Source: Rhodopirellula sp. (GTDB taxonomy: Bacteria > Planctomycetota > Planctomycetia > Pirellulales > Thermoguttaceae). Taken from it: 43,030 bases of DNA. The notes under the pieces were generated by a model. It was not told the DNA's origin. It saw only the letters and a program-made list of their open reading frames with translations, and ran no database searches. The stretch spans positions 1-43,030 of the forward strand of contig JAAYEH010000463.1 of the NCBI GenBank assembly GCA_012728855.1. The letters are read 5' to 3'. This document shows, piece after piece, positions 16,107 to 23,915 of this stretch; within the stretch, counting starts at the first letter, position 1, and the number at the start of each line of letters is the position of its first letter. The translations under genes and the position numbers were made by a program.

Positions 16107-16923
16107 CCGCGTCGGACGTCTCGGCTTTGCTTGACGAGTCCTGGCCGGAGTTGTCCGGTTCGTCTTCTTCCTCGGTTCCCCGGGAAGGCGCCTGAGAGTT
16201 CGTGCGGAGCCGTCGCGCGAAGCTGGGGGGGACGTCAATCGTGGTGGTGGCGATCGCCGGCTTTGTCGAGTCCCCGGCCGCCGGCATCTCGTCGAAGCTG
16301 GCATGGTACACGGCGGAACCGGCAGCGGAGGAGACGCGTGCGTGTTGCGCGGTCGTTTCGGCAGCCTGCTTGCCGTCGGATTCGGGCAGGATGCCCGGGA
16401 GCGTTTGATGGCACGGCTTGGACATGACGACGTGACCGGTGGCATCGACGAATCGGCTGATGAGGGTGATCCGCTTTTCCGCGCCGCCCACCTCATCCCA
16501 GGGGATCCAGAAACTGTAGGAATGCCCCAGCGGCGACTGGCTGTAATGGTCGGCCAGTTGTTCTTGCGGGAAGACATACTTCTTTTCGGGCGACTTGTGG
16601 TCGAGATCCGCGTCCGATTCCGCCTCGGCATGCGAGTCGTCGAAGGCATAGACCGTGAAACTGCCGTCGACGACGACAGGTTCCTCTTTGTCTTTGGCGT
16701 AGAACATCACCCGTCCGCCGAAGCCGCGAACGCCCCGTTGCCCGGTTTGGTGCAGGACGGTGTCGCTCCAAGCGTCGACCATCCGCTCGGGGATCTTTGG
16801 TTTCGGTTTCGATTTCGGCAACGACAGCGATTGGGAGAGGTCGAGCTGTGTACAGCCCGCGAGGACGGCCAGCAGCGATCCGGCCAGCCAGAGTGTTGCG
16901 GTCCGCTTGAGAAGCGACGTCAT
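15853..16923 (-). CDS. Putative lipoprotein in secretin operon
   Basis: The protein has 356 residues from ATG 16923, with GAGGAG upstream. An in-frame ATG at 17199 lies inside the secretin gene and is rejected. The lipobox LLAVLAGC puts the modified cysteine at residue 24. The following region (about 38-175) is a conserved-looking beta-rich domain (ERMVDAWSDTVLHQTGQRGVRGFGGRVMFY...), also seen as an unnamed planctomycete family. The residues after about 190 are low-complexity. The last about 84 residues are read antisense through the BON gene, are rich in Arg, Ser and Pro, and are unlikely to be conserved. The start is 19 bases after the secretin stop, so the two are likely co-transcribed. 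A role as secretin pilot or accessory lipoprotein is an inference. Confidence 0.75.
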   Translation of the reverse strand: MTSLLKRTATLWLAGSLLAVLAGCTQLDLSQSLSLPKSKPKPKIPERMVDAWSDTVLHQTGQRGVRGFGGRVMFYAKDKEEPVVVDGSFTVYAFDDSHAEAESDADLDHKSPEKKYVFPQEQLADHYSQSPLGHSYSFWIPWDEVGGAEKRITLISRFVDATGHVVMSKPCHQTLPGILPESDGKQAAETTAQHARVSSAAGSAVYHASFDEMPAAGDSTKPAIATTTIDVPPSFARRLRTNSQAPSRGTEEEDEPDNSGQDSSSKAETSDAATESEQPLPSEQTVAEPGPTASHATRSAPSRFPVRRERATRQAFGHVRTEPHPAMWPSALPRTPRPDRSSESTPTSPADAQPTS

Positions 16924-16942
16924 CCGAAGGCGATCTCCTCTT

Positions 16943-19900
16943 TCAACGATTGGCGGGCAGAGCGGGTCCGCCGGGGGACGTTTCCGCGGCTGCGGGCGGA
17001 AGCGTGCCCGTAGCCTGCGGCGCCGGAATCTCCTCCAACGGCGGCGTGAGTTCGAGCGGCTGCGGCACGACCTTGCCCGCCGGCGCTTCGTTGGGCAACA
17101 CACCGCGAGGATCGGCGTCGGGATAGACGACCTTCGTGGCGCCGCGGCAGATGGGGCACTCGAAATCGTTGCAGAGCCCGGTCGCACCGTGAACATCATG
17201 CACGTCGGCCAGGCACCAGTGCATCCGCGCGGCTTCCAACTCCAGGTACTTGCGGGCGTCTTGGTCGCTATGGACGACGTGCGGAGTGAGAATGATCAGC
17301 AGTTCCTGGCGGCGAACGTCGTCGGAATCGTACTTGAAGATGTTGCCGAGCACGGGGATCTCCGCCAGCCAGGGCACGCGGCGGCGGGTGGTCGACGTGC
17401 GCTTGTTGATCAGGCCGCCAAGGATGACGGTCTCGCCGTCGTTGGCGCTGACGGTGGTTTGCGCCATGGCCAGATCGACGGTTGGCGAGCGAATGATCTC
17501 GCCCTCGCTCACCGCCACGGGGATGCCTTCGGACAAGGGACCGAGTTCCGATCGTTCGGCGTCGATTTCCATCACGACCACACCGCCGGGACTGACGCGG
17601 GGAGTGACCCCGAGGATCAGGCCGACGTTTTCCAGCGCGATCGAGTTGACCTGGCCCACCTGGTTGACGGCGGAACCGGTGATTCGCGGCACGCGCTGCC
17701 CGACCTGGATGAAGGCGGGTTGGTTGTCGAGCGTCATCACCTGCGGGCGGGCGAGCACTTCGATCCGCCGGCATTGCTGCATCGCCCGGATCAGCAGGCT
17801 GACGCTCTCGCTGGAAGCCGACAAAACCAGTCCGCCGTAGCCCAGTTCGCTTATCCGTCCTACGCCGAAAGAGGTGAGGCCCTGGCCACCCACCTTGCCG
17901 GAGGTGCCCAGCGACTTGTCGCTGCCGCTGTTGCCCAGCGGCTCGTTGTTGAAGGCGAAGCCGGGCGTGAGCGAGGCAGCGCGGATCGTCTGTTCGGTCG
18001 CCGTGATAATTCCTTCGTTGGTCTGCCGCTGCGCGGTGCTGGTGGTGGTCAACAGATCGCCGAGCAGACTGCGGTCGAAGAGCAAGGAGTCCTGCAGGCC
18101 CAATTCCACGCCGAACTCGCTGAAGTTTTCGAGATCCACGGCGGCGATGAGCACCTGGATCAGAACCTGTGGCGGCTGGGCGTCGAGATCTTCGACCAGC
18201 TTCATAATATCTTCGTAGAACCGCGGCGTAGCGCTGATGATCAGGGCGTTGCTCACCGGTTCGGGAACCACGACCACTTCGCTTTCGATTTGCTGGAACG
18301 GGCTCACCGTGCCGGGGGCGGCCAGCAGCAACTGCCGCTGGCTCCGCAAGAACTCATTGACGGCAACGGCGACGTCGACCGCCGGGGCGTTGCGGAGCCG
18401 GTAGACGGTGGTGCGGCGTTGCTCGATGTCCTGTTCGTCCAGCCGCAGCAAAAGCGCTTCGATGATCGCCAGGTCGCCCGCCGATCCGACCGCGATGATG
18501 CTGTTGGTCCGCGGATCGACGGAGAATCGCAGCGGGGTGAGGGCGGATTCCCCCTCGGCAGCCGGCAAACGAAGCTGCCCGGCTGCGCCGGTCTGTGTCG
18601 GCAGCAGCGTCCGCAACATCAATACGATGGCGTTGGCGTCGGCGTTGATGATGCTGAAGACCTTGATCTGGGCGACCGCCGTGGGCGAATCGAGCTGTTG
18701 GATCAGGGCCCCGATCAGATCCATGCTCTCCGCCGGGGCGGCGACGATGAGGGTGTTCATCCGCGTGTCGGGGGTGATGCTCACATCGCTGAGCAGTCCC
18801 GACTTCAAGAGCTTCGCGCCCGCCGCGTCGATGGTGAGCAGTTCCAGGACGGACGACTTCGCCGCGGCGCCGGGTCGGCCGCCGCGGATAGCGTCCTGGA
18901 GGGTGTCGGCCACGTCGGCGGCCAAGGAGTTCTGCAGCGTGAAGACGCGGACCTGGTTGACGGCATCGCTTTTGTCGACGTCGAGGCGGCGGATCAACAG
19001 CGCCGCCTCCTCCATGTCGCGGGGGGCGGCGTAGACGATGAGAGAATTGGTGCGGACGTCGGCCGTCACCTGGACGTCGCCGCCCAAACCGGGGCGGTTT
19101 GCGAAGAATTCCTGCACGAGCGATTCTGTCGCACCCGCCGCGGCATGCTTGAGCCGAAAAACACGGAGTTCCGCGCCGGGCGCCACCGGCCGGTCGAGCT
19201 TTTGGATCAACTCTTTGGCGGCCTTCAACGCCTCGCCCCAGCCGATCAGCAACAGCGCGTTCGGCTTAATCAGCGGAACGATCTGGACGCGTCCCTGGCG
19301 TCCGCCCAAGAATGCTTCTTCCACCTGGTCGACGATCTCGGCGACTGCGGCCCCGCCGACGTGCTGGAGGTAGTAGATGTCGATCATCGGCTCCGCCTCG
19401 GCGCTGAGCCGTTCGATCTCGTCGATAATCTTCCTCATCTCCTCCACGTCGTGCTGGCGTCCGCGGAGAATGAGCACGTCCAGATCCGGGAGCGTTTCGA
19501 CCTCGACATCCTGGCCCAGCTCACGGAGCCTCTGGAGACGCTGTTGAATCTCCTGCTCCTCGGCCGGTGAGAGGGGCTCGCTCGGCGCCGCGCCGGGGCC
19601 CTCTTGGCCAGCGGCGTCCGGTGCGTCGGCCGGTTGGAAGAGGTGCGTGACCAGATCGGCGCCGACGTTCGTGGGCCGGCGGCCGCTGTTCGTATTCGGT
19701 TCCGGATGCGCGGGGATCGGCACGACGCCGCCGGAGCCGTCAAACGGGATCGGCGCGTTGGAGTTCCGCCTTTCTCCACCGCGCGGCCGCGACTCCACGG
19801 CTCGCTTTACGCGGCCGGCATTGGTCAGTGGAACCACCCAAAGCGATTCGCCGCCGGCGGTGCGGGGATTATCGAGCACATAGATCAAGCGGGCCAGTTG

Positions 19901-20677
19901 CTCGACCAGCGCGACGGGCCCGGAAAGGTGGACGGCGTTGCGACTGGCATCGACTGCCAGTTCGGCACGCCTTCCCTCCGGATCAGAATATAGGTAGCCC
20001 GGCGACGCCGCTTGCTCGCGCGGCAAGCGAGCCAGTCGCGGGCCGAGCACCTCGACCAGCCTCGACTGCATTTCGTCCGGGCGAGTGCGGGCAAGGGATA
20101 CGAAGACCTGTTTTGGCTGATGGAGCGGCTCCAATGGCAATCGCGATTCGAGGCCAGCGGCAGCCGGAGCCGGGTCGGAAAACTGACGGGTGAGAGTCTC
20201 GTGGACTGCGGGAGACGCTAGAATGAGAAGCTTCGCACCGTTGCCATCGACGGCAATGCGAATGCCGTCCTGGCCGGCGTACGTCGCACGGAGCGAATCG
20301 GCCGTTTCGTGGATCCGCGCGGCATCGACGGGATACGCCTTGATGACCGGCTTGACGGCGTCGCGAGCCGGCGCGGGCCGATCGACCGACTCGATCAATT
20401 GGCGGGCAATCTGCTGGGCTTCGGCCGGTCCGCGAACGAGAATCTGGTTTTGTTGGGGATCGGCGACGACCTGCGCGGCGCCGTCCGCCAACATTTGGCG
20501 GACCAACGGCTCGATTTCCGCCGCCGGTTTATGGCGGAGCGGGTAAACCTGAAACTCGGCGGTGGATTGGCCTGGCGCGGCGCCGCCCAGGATCAGACCC
20601 AGCAGCACGCCGAGCAGACCCCCGCGGAGCCACGACATCCGAGAGATCGCCGGTCGCCATGAAAATCGTAATCGCAT
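16943..20677 (-). CDS. Oversized type II/IV-like secretin (GspD/PilQ superfamily)
   Basis: The protein has about 1244 residues starting at 20677; ATG codons at 20752 and 20638 are alternatives. A signal peptide ends near GGAAPGQS. About eight repeats of the secretin N1-like fold follow, each with a pattern like V(F/Y).L.(N/H)..A....L...L and ending ..TN.LIV.G...........I..LD. The C-terminal secretin beta-barrel gate occupies about 900-1135, with RIEVLARPQVMTLDNQ and the closing VPWLAEIPVLGNIFKYD...ELLIILTPHVV. A short tail carries a cysteine cluster (CNDFECPICRG). GspD and PilQ usually have three or four N-domains, so this is roughly doubled. It would form an outer-membrane pore for a type II-like export system, but no other system gene is in the window. 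Confidence 0.93.
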   Translation of the reverse strand: MRLRFSWRPAISRMSWLRGGLLGVLLGLILGGAAPGQSTAEFQVYPLRHKPAAEIEPLVRQMLADGAAQVVADPQQNQILVRGPAEAQQIARQLIESVDRPAPARDAVKPVIKAYPVDAARIHETADSLRATYAGQDGIRIAVDGNGAKLLILASPAVHETLTRQFSDPAPAAAGLESRLPLEPLHQPKQVFVSLARTRPDEMQSRLVEVLGPRLARLPREQAASPGYLYSDPEGRRAELAVDASRNAVHLSGPVALVEQLARLIYVLDNPRTAGGESLWVVPLTNAGRVKRAVESRPRGGERRNSNAPIPFDGSGGVVPIPAHPEPNTNSGRRPTNVGADLVTHLFQPADAPDAAGQEGPGAAPSEPLSPAEEQEIQQRLQRLRELGQDVEVETLPDLDVLILRGRQHDVEEMRKIIDEIERLSAEAEPMIDIYYLQHVGGAAVAEIVDQVEEAFLGGRQGRVQIVPLIKPNALLLIGWGEALKAAKELIQKLDRPVAPGAELRVFRLKHAAAGATESLVQEFFANRPGLGGDVQVTADVRTNSLIVYAAPRDMEEAALLIRRLDVDKSDAVNQVRVFTLQNSLAADVADTLQDAIRGGRPGAAAKSSVLELLTIDAAGAKLLKSGLLSDVSITPDTRMNTLIVAAPAESMDLIGALIQQLDSPTAVAQIKVFSIINADANAIVLMLRTLLPTQTGAAGQLRLPAAEGESALTPLRFSVDPRTNSIIAVGSAGDLAIIEALLLRLDEQDIEQRRTTVYRLRNAPAVDVAVAVNEFLRSQRQLLLAAPGTVSPFQQIESEVVVVPEPVSNALIISATPRFYEDIMKLVEDLDAQPPQVLIQVLIAAVDLENFSEFGVELGLQDSLLFDRSLLGDLLTTTSTAQRQTNEGIITATEQTIRAASLTPGFAFNNEPLGNSGSDKSLGTSGKVGGQGLTSFGVGRISELGYGGLVLSASSESVSLLIRAMQQCRRIEVLARPQVMTLDNQPAFIQVGQRVPRITGSAVNQVGQVNSIALENVGLILGVTPRVSPGGVVVMEIDAERSELGPLSEGIPVAVSEGEIIRSPTVDLAMAQTTVSANDGETVILGGLINKRTSTTRRRVPWLAEIPVLGNIFKYDSDDVRRQELLIILTPHVVHSDQDARKYLELEAARMHWCLADVHDVHGATGLCNDFECPICRGATKVVYPDADPRGVLPNEAPAGKVVPQPLELTPPLEEIPAPQATGTLPPAAAETSPGGPALPANR

Positions 20678-20894
20678 TGCTCGGGATTGTCCGTTCTGCC
20701 GAAAGATGGGAGACCTTGCCGCTCCGACTCTCGCTGGTTTCAAAGAAACCAAGCTGGAAGCGCCACGCCCAAAACGAGCGGGGGGATGCTAAAGATTCCG
20801 GCCTTCGAGTTCAAGGCCAGTTCTTTCAGCGAGGCAAGAGCGGAAGGACAGGAAAGAGAGAGAGGTTCTTCAAGCTTCAGGCTTTCCAGAGTAC

Positions 20895-20914
20895 GTCAGG
20901 CTTTTCAGCCTGAC
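20895..20914. repeat. Family D palindrome, copy D1
   Basis: A perfect stem GTCAGGCT / AGCCTGAC around TTTC, preceded by GTAC. It lies in the 302-base gap between the secretin start and the SDR remnant, which otherwise holds no recognised gene. Confidence 0.85.
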
Positions 20915-20956
20915 ATGGATGGCTAATTAGGGTGGAAAGCTGACAATTGCGCCCTC

Positions 20957-20974
20957 TCAGGCTGGAAAGCCTGA
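20957..20974. repeat. Family D palindrome, copy D2
   Basis: Stem TCAGGCT / AGCCTGA around GGAA, followed by CGTCC. It ends six bases before the stop codon of the SDR remnant. Confidence 0.8.
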
Positions 20975-20979
20975 CGTCC

Positions 20980-21289
20980 TTAGGCCGCCGTGGTTCGTCC
21001 ACCGAGCCAGCGGATCACCTCGCCCGTCCTATACCCGGAGTCCACGTTTGACGCGAGAAGGACATAGGCCGGGGCGATTTCTTCCGGTTGGGCGGGACGT
21101 CCCATAGGAGTCTTCTCTACGAGATGAGCGACATCCTCAGCGGCCCTATCGGCTGGGTTGAGGGGGGGCCACACAGGCCCCGGCGCCGCGCAGTTGACCC
21201 GGATGCCTTGATGCACCAGCAACTGGGCCAGTGATTTCGAAACGCTGCTCGGGGAACGGAGGGAACGGTTGATCCCGACTCTTGCCCAT
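20980..21289 (-). pseudogene. SDR-family oxidoreductase remnant with internal deletion
   Basis: The C-terminal about 85 residues of a general-stress-type SDR are clear in one frame (SKSLAQLLVHQGIRVNC, APGPVW, PLNPADR, TPMGRPAQPEEIAPAYVLLAS, TGEVI), ending at 20980. Just upstream, in another frame, a well-placed ATG at 21289 with GAGGAAA before it begins MGKSRDQPFPPFPEQRFE, which resembles the short pre-Rossmann leader of the same protein group. The Rossmann fold, NAD motif and catalytic Tyr/Lys are all missing. The simplest reading is a deletion of roughly 600-700 coding bases with loss of frame near 21245. The match to the C-terminus is strong; the N-terminal leader assignment is an inference. 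Confidence 0.75.
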
Positions 21290-21321
21290 CGGCGTGTTTC
21301 CTCGACTTCCTCTCCGCCGGT

Positions 21322-21498
21322 TTACCAAGGCTTCAGCTTCCAGCCGAGGACGAATCCAATTCCAAAGCACCACATCGCCACGACGTCGGGACGTTGGCGG
21401 GCATACTCGTAGAAGTACGTGGTGAGGTCATCGACCGGATGCTTCGTCTCGGTCGCTTCGGTTTTCGAACGTTGCTGGATCGACTGGGAAACACTCAT
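21322..21498 (-). CDS. Small DUF883-like membrane-tail protein
   Basis: This 58-residue ORF is MSVSQSIQQRSKTEAT...HPVDDLTTYFYEYARQRPDVVAMWCFGIGFVLGWKLKPW. A good ribosome-binding site (GGGAG) precedes the ATG at 21498. The N-terminal two thirds are hydrophilic. The end has the pattern of a conserved proline followed by a glycine-patterned hydrophobic segment (RPDVV..CFGIGFVLGW), shared with its neighbours and with ElaB/YqjD-type proteins that anchor ribosomes or other partners at the inner membrane in enterobacteria. It is the last intact gene of the cluster before the SDR remnant. Existence is well supported; function is inferred from the family. Confidence 0.75.
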   Translation of the reverse strand: MSVSQSIQQRSKTEATETKHPVDDLTTYFYEYARQRPDVVAMWCFGIGFVLGWKLKPW

Positions 21499-21560
21499 CG
21501 TTTTCTCCCTCGGTGAAAAAAGGATCCCTCTGGTTCATTATCAGGACGCAAACCCGGCTC

Positions 21561-22028
21561 TCAGCCACACTGACGGCGGTGACGGGATCGTCCGCCACTG
21601 CTAAGCGTCTCTTTGAGCCAGCGAATATTGTCCACCAACTCTTTTCGCGACCGTTGCAGGCCGGTCACGTTATGACGAAACAGCCAATAGGCGCCGCCAG
21701 AGAGCCCGCCTCCGATCAAGAAACCGACGACGGTGGCCGTAAGGAATCCTGCCCACTGCGGCCATCCCGCCAACGCGACGACTCCGTACGCGATGGTCAT
21801 CAAAAGAACCGGAAACGATCCGAGCAGCAGGCAGAGCCCCACAGCCAGAAGTCCCAACGGCGCTCTGGTTTGCCGGGCGCTGTCCTGCAAATCGAGCTTG
21901 AGCAGGCGCATCTGCAACTCGGTGAGAGTCACAACGTCATGGGCGCAATCGTTCAGGCCCCGTAGGATCTCCGTGGCGGGGGCTTGGTGAGCACCGTTGC
22001 GCATTTCTAGCGTCGCTTGATCAACCAT
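21561..22028 (-). CDS. YqjE-like phage-holin-family (DUF1469) membrane protein
   Basis: The protein has 155 residues. A cytoplasmic helix (about 20-55, ILRGLNDCAHDVVTLTELQMRLLKLDLQDSAR) is followed by two membrane helices (about 58-85 and 88-115) and a charged C-terminal helix, the standard layout of the DUF1469/YqjE group. It overlaps the end of the preceding DUF883-like ORF by 22 bases, so translation is probably coupled. In enterobacteria yqjE follows yqjD in one operon, and the same pairing is seen here. Molecular function is unknown. Confidence 0.85.
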   Translation of the reverse strand: MVDQATLEMRNGAHQAPATEILRGLNDCAHDVVTLTELQMRLLKLDLQDSARQTRAPLGLLAVGLCLLLGSFPVLLMTIAYGVVALAGWPQWAGFLTATVVGFLIGGGLSGGAYWLFRHNVTGLQRSRKELVDNIRWLKETLSSGGRSRHRRQCG

Positions 22029-22252
22029 CCGAGAAATACTCCAATTCCTAGTGCGGTTCCCAGACTCGCGCCGGGATGTTCACGGATGGTCGCCGCGAAC
22101 CGGCTGCTCCATACGTCAAGTTGGTCGCGAGCGGCCTGCTGCATCGCGCGACCCGATTGGCCCGCGAACTCACGGGTTCGCCGGGCGGCTTCAGAACCGT
22201 AATCGTAAATAGGTCTTTCCACGTTATGTACCTTTCCATCTCGATTACTCAT
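22007..22252 (-). CDS. DUF883/YqjD-like membrane-tail protein
   Basis: The protein has 81 residues from ATG 22252. A longer frame upstream reads through the previous gene and is rejected. A hydrophilic amphipathic helix (GSEAARRTREFAGQSGRAMQQAARDQLDVWSSRFAATIRE) leads into the signature HPGASLGTALGIGVFLGWLIKRR, the classic DUF883/ElaB C-terminal membrane segment with Pro, spaced Gly and terminal basic residues. E. coli YqjD and ElaB use this tail to sit in the inner membrane and bind stationary-phase ribosomes. The gene is immediately upstream of, and overlaps, the YqjE-like gene. Confidence 0.85.
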   Translation of the reverse strand: MSNRDGKVHNVERPIYDYGSEAARRTREFAGQSGRAMQQAARDQLDVWSSRFAATIREHPGASLGTALGIGVFLGWLIKRR

Positions 22253-22265
22253 GCGGCATGCGGTT

Positions 22266-22703
22266 TCAGGTTCGGCGCAACCCCGGCGGAAGCGGCCGCA
22301 CTCTTTCATCGGCAGCCTTAACGGACAGCGACTGCCCCGCGAGATTCCCCGCATAAGCCACAGCCCCGCGAATCACTGTGCTGGCCAACAAGGTGAACAA
22401 CGGCCCGAGCAAGCCGCCGCGTCGTTGAGGCTCGGGATCGGACTTCACCACGAGGCGATTCTGCTGTGCCAGCTTCGCCAAGGTTTTTGCGTCGGGGCGA
22501 ATCACATCCAGCCGGCTGGGCACGATCAGGTACCCCAACGCCACCGCCCCCGCGGCGCAGGCCCAAGGATACGCCCGCACGTAGTAGCGCCAATCGGACA
22601 TCACTTTGGCATTGTCAACAATGTCGTCCACGCCGGCGTTCAACTCGCAACGGATGCCGGCCATAGCGCGCTGGATTTCCTCGGCTTCTCGGGCGGTGCT
22701 CAC
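22266..22703 (-). CDS. DUF883-related membrane protein with C-terminal extension
   Basis: The protein has 145 residues. The start is GTG at 22703 with GAGAGGA upstream. An N-terminal helix (MSTAREAEEIQRAMAGIRCELNAGVDDIVDNAKVMSDWRYY) leads to a DUF883-like segment (VRAYPWACAAGAVALGYLIVPSR). A further extension contains KLAQQNRLVVKSDPEP and a second hydrophobic stretch (GGLLGPLFTLLASTVIRGAVAYAG). The internal Pro-Gly segment resembles its neighbours but has fewer glycines. It is part of the same minus-strand cluster. Function is unknown. Confidence 0.8.
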   Translation of the reverse strand: MSTAREAEEIQRAMAGIRCELNAGVDDIVDNAKVMSDWRYYVRAYPWACAAGAVALGYLIVPSRLDVIRPDAKTLAKLAQQNRLVVKSDPEPQRRGGLLGPLFTLLASTVIRGAVAYAGNLAGQSLSVKAADERVRPLPPGLRRT

Positions 22704-22718
22704 GACGGATCCTCTCAG

Positions 22719-23018
22719 CTAGCGACGCAGACTTTCAGAAACCGAGTCGGGAACCATCCCGGACAACGCCTCCAGCACGCGTCGGCCCAACCGTTCCGCC
22801 ACCGGCGCCGGCTGCCGGAATCGCGAGGCATGGACCATGGAACTGCCCAGCCAGACACCGATGCCGATGCCCACGCCGAAGGCCAGGAATACCGACGAAG
22901 CCGGGTTTCGCCGGACCAAGTGCTCTACTTCGCGGTAGCCACCCGCCACCCGCTCCAGCGCTTCATCGTAATTGCTGTGGGCCTCGGGAAATCGCGACTT
23001 CGCGGATTGTTCATTCAT
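22719..23018 (-). CDS. DUF883-like glycine-patterned membrane protein
   Basis: The protein has 99 residues from ATG 23018, with a strong AGGAGG seven bases upstream; a GTG codon one triplet earlier is possible. The N-terminus is hydrophilic (NEQSAKSRFPEAHSNYDEALERVAGGYREVEHLV). The signature RRNPASSVFLAFGVGIGIGVWLG follows at about residues 37-60. A C-terminal amphipathic segment (PAPVAERLGRRVLEALSGMVPDSVSESL) is an addition compared with E. coli ElaB. It lies between the CsbD-like gene and the next cluster member. Confidence 0.8.
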   Translation of the reverse strand: MNEQSAKSRFPEAHSNYDEALERVAGGYREVEHLVRRNPASSVFLAFGVGIGIGVWLGSSMVHASRFRQPAPVAERLGRRVLEALSGMVPDSVSESLRR

Positions 23019-23080
23019 CACAACACCTCCTTTTCTTGCTTTTTGTGCGTCAGCCTCTCCACCTTGCGAGGCTTCCCACT

Positions 23081-23100
23081 GTCAGGCTGGAATGCCTGAC
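23081..23100. repeat. Family D palindrome, copy D3
   Basis: Stem GTCAGGCT..GCCTGAC around GGAA, followed by GTACC as in copy D1. It lies in the gap between the CsbD-like gene and the next gene of the cluster, 17 bases after the CsbD-like stop on the minus strand. Confidence 0.85.
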
Positions 23101-23116
23101 GTACCCCGAGGCAGGC

Positions 23117-23536
23117 TCACCGCGAACTGGCGAGCATTCCGATCACCACGCCGGTGATCAAGCCGAGCCCGAAAGCAACGGCCAGCGATTCGGCCGGCCT
23201 GGTTTGCACGAGTCGCTCGGCATCGCTGTAGCCCGCAGCAACGGTATCGGCCAAGTGACGGGATGCGTCGTGCATGGAAGCAGCAGCCTGGCTGGCATAC
23301 TGCCCGGCCTGCTCGGTCAGACGGCTGGCCGTTCTGGCGGCCTTTTGCGAAATCTCGTCCAGGTAATTGCGGATCGCCTCTTGGGATTCGCCGGTCTTTC
23401 GCTGAATCGTGCCGACCAGTTCCTCGACGTTGCCGTTGAAGGTCGTCAACTCGTCGTCGCTGATCTGCCCCCACCGCGAACGGATATTCCCGCGGATCTC
23501 ATTCCAATTTCCTTGAAGCTGTTGTTCATTCACCAT
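23117..23536 (-). CDS. CsbD-like stress protein fused to a DUF883-type membrane tail
   Basis: The protein has 139 residues from ATG 23536 with GGGAGGA upstream; the ORF continues upstream but without family similarity. Residues 1-60 match the CsbD family (QLQGNWNEIRGNIRSRWGQISDDEL..FNGNVEELVGTIQRKTGES). A long helix (about 60-110) follows. The C-terminus (VQTRPAESLAVAFGLGLITGVVIGMLASSR) is a DUF883/YqjD-like membrane segment. CsbD proteins are general-stress induced in other bacteria; their biochemistry is unknown. It is the first gene of the minus-strand cluster, so its promoter would lie in 23537-23915. Confidence 0.88.
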   Translation of the reverse strand: MVNEQQLQGNWNEIRGNIRSRWGQISDDELTTFNGNVEELVGTIQRKTGESQEAIRNYLDEISQKAARTASRLTEQAGQYASQAAASMHDASRHLADTVAAGYSDAERLVQTRPAESLAVAFGLGLITGVVIGMLASSR

Positions 23537-23915
23537 GGCTTCGATCCTCCCTCTCCATTGATTCTTGAGTGATACTGCCGGCACGCACTGGTTAACGATT
23601 GTACCGCAAATGTCTGTGCCGCAAACGTCGTGCCGAGCCCCTGGATTCATGCCCGTGGGTCAATGTGGCCACCCAATTATTCCCGAACGCTCAACCGGCC
23701 GGACATACTGACGCAGGCCGGCGTCAGGCTGTCGCTCCCCGATGGCGGGACGCGGCGGAAGCAGGTCGTTCCGGTTCAGTGTCGCTACCGGAACCGAGGG
23801 GCGAATTGCATCACGCCTCCGGTCGGCTTATCATCCTGGTGACCCTGGTGGCCGGCCTGCTGGGCAGTTCGGCCGTGGGCGGATCACACACAACGCGACT
23901 TAGGAGGGCATCAAC
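23537..23915. other. Divergent intergenic region
   Basis: A 379-base gap between the CsbD-led cluster (minus) and the Gfo/Idh gene (plus). No gene or clear palindrome was recognised. It should carry both promoters. AGGAGGG at its right end is the ribosome-binding site of the Gfo/Idh gene. Confidence 0.5.

Noticed and set aside
16760..19570. 936-residue plus-strand ORF across the secretin region
   Set aside because: It is the antisense shadow of the secretin; it lacks any family signature and is explained by high GC and codon bias.
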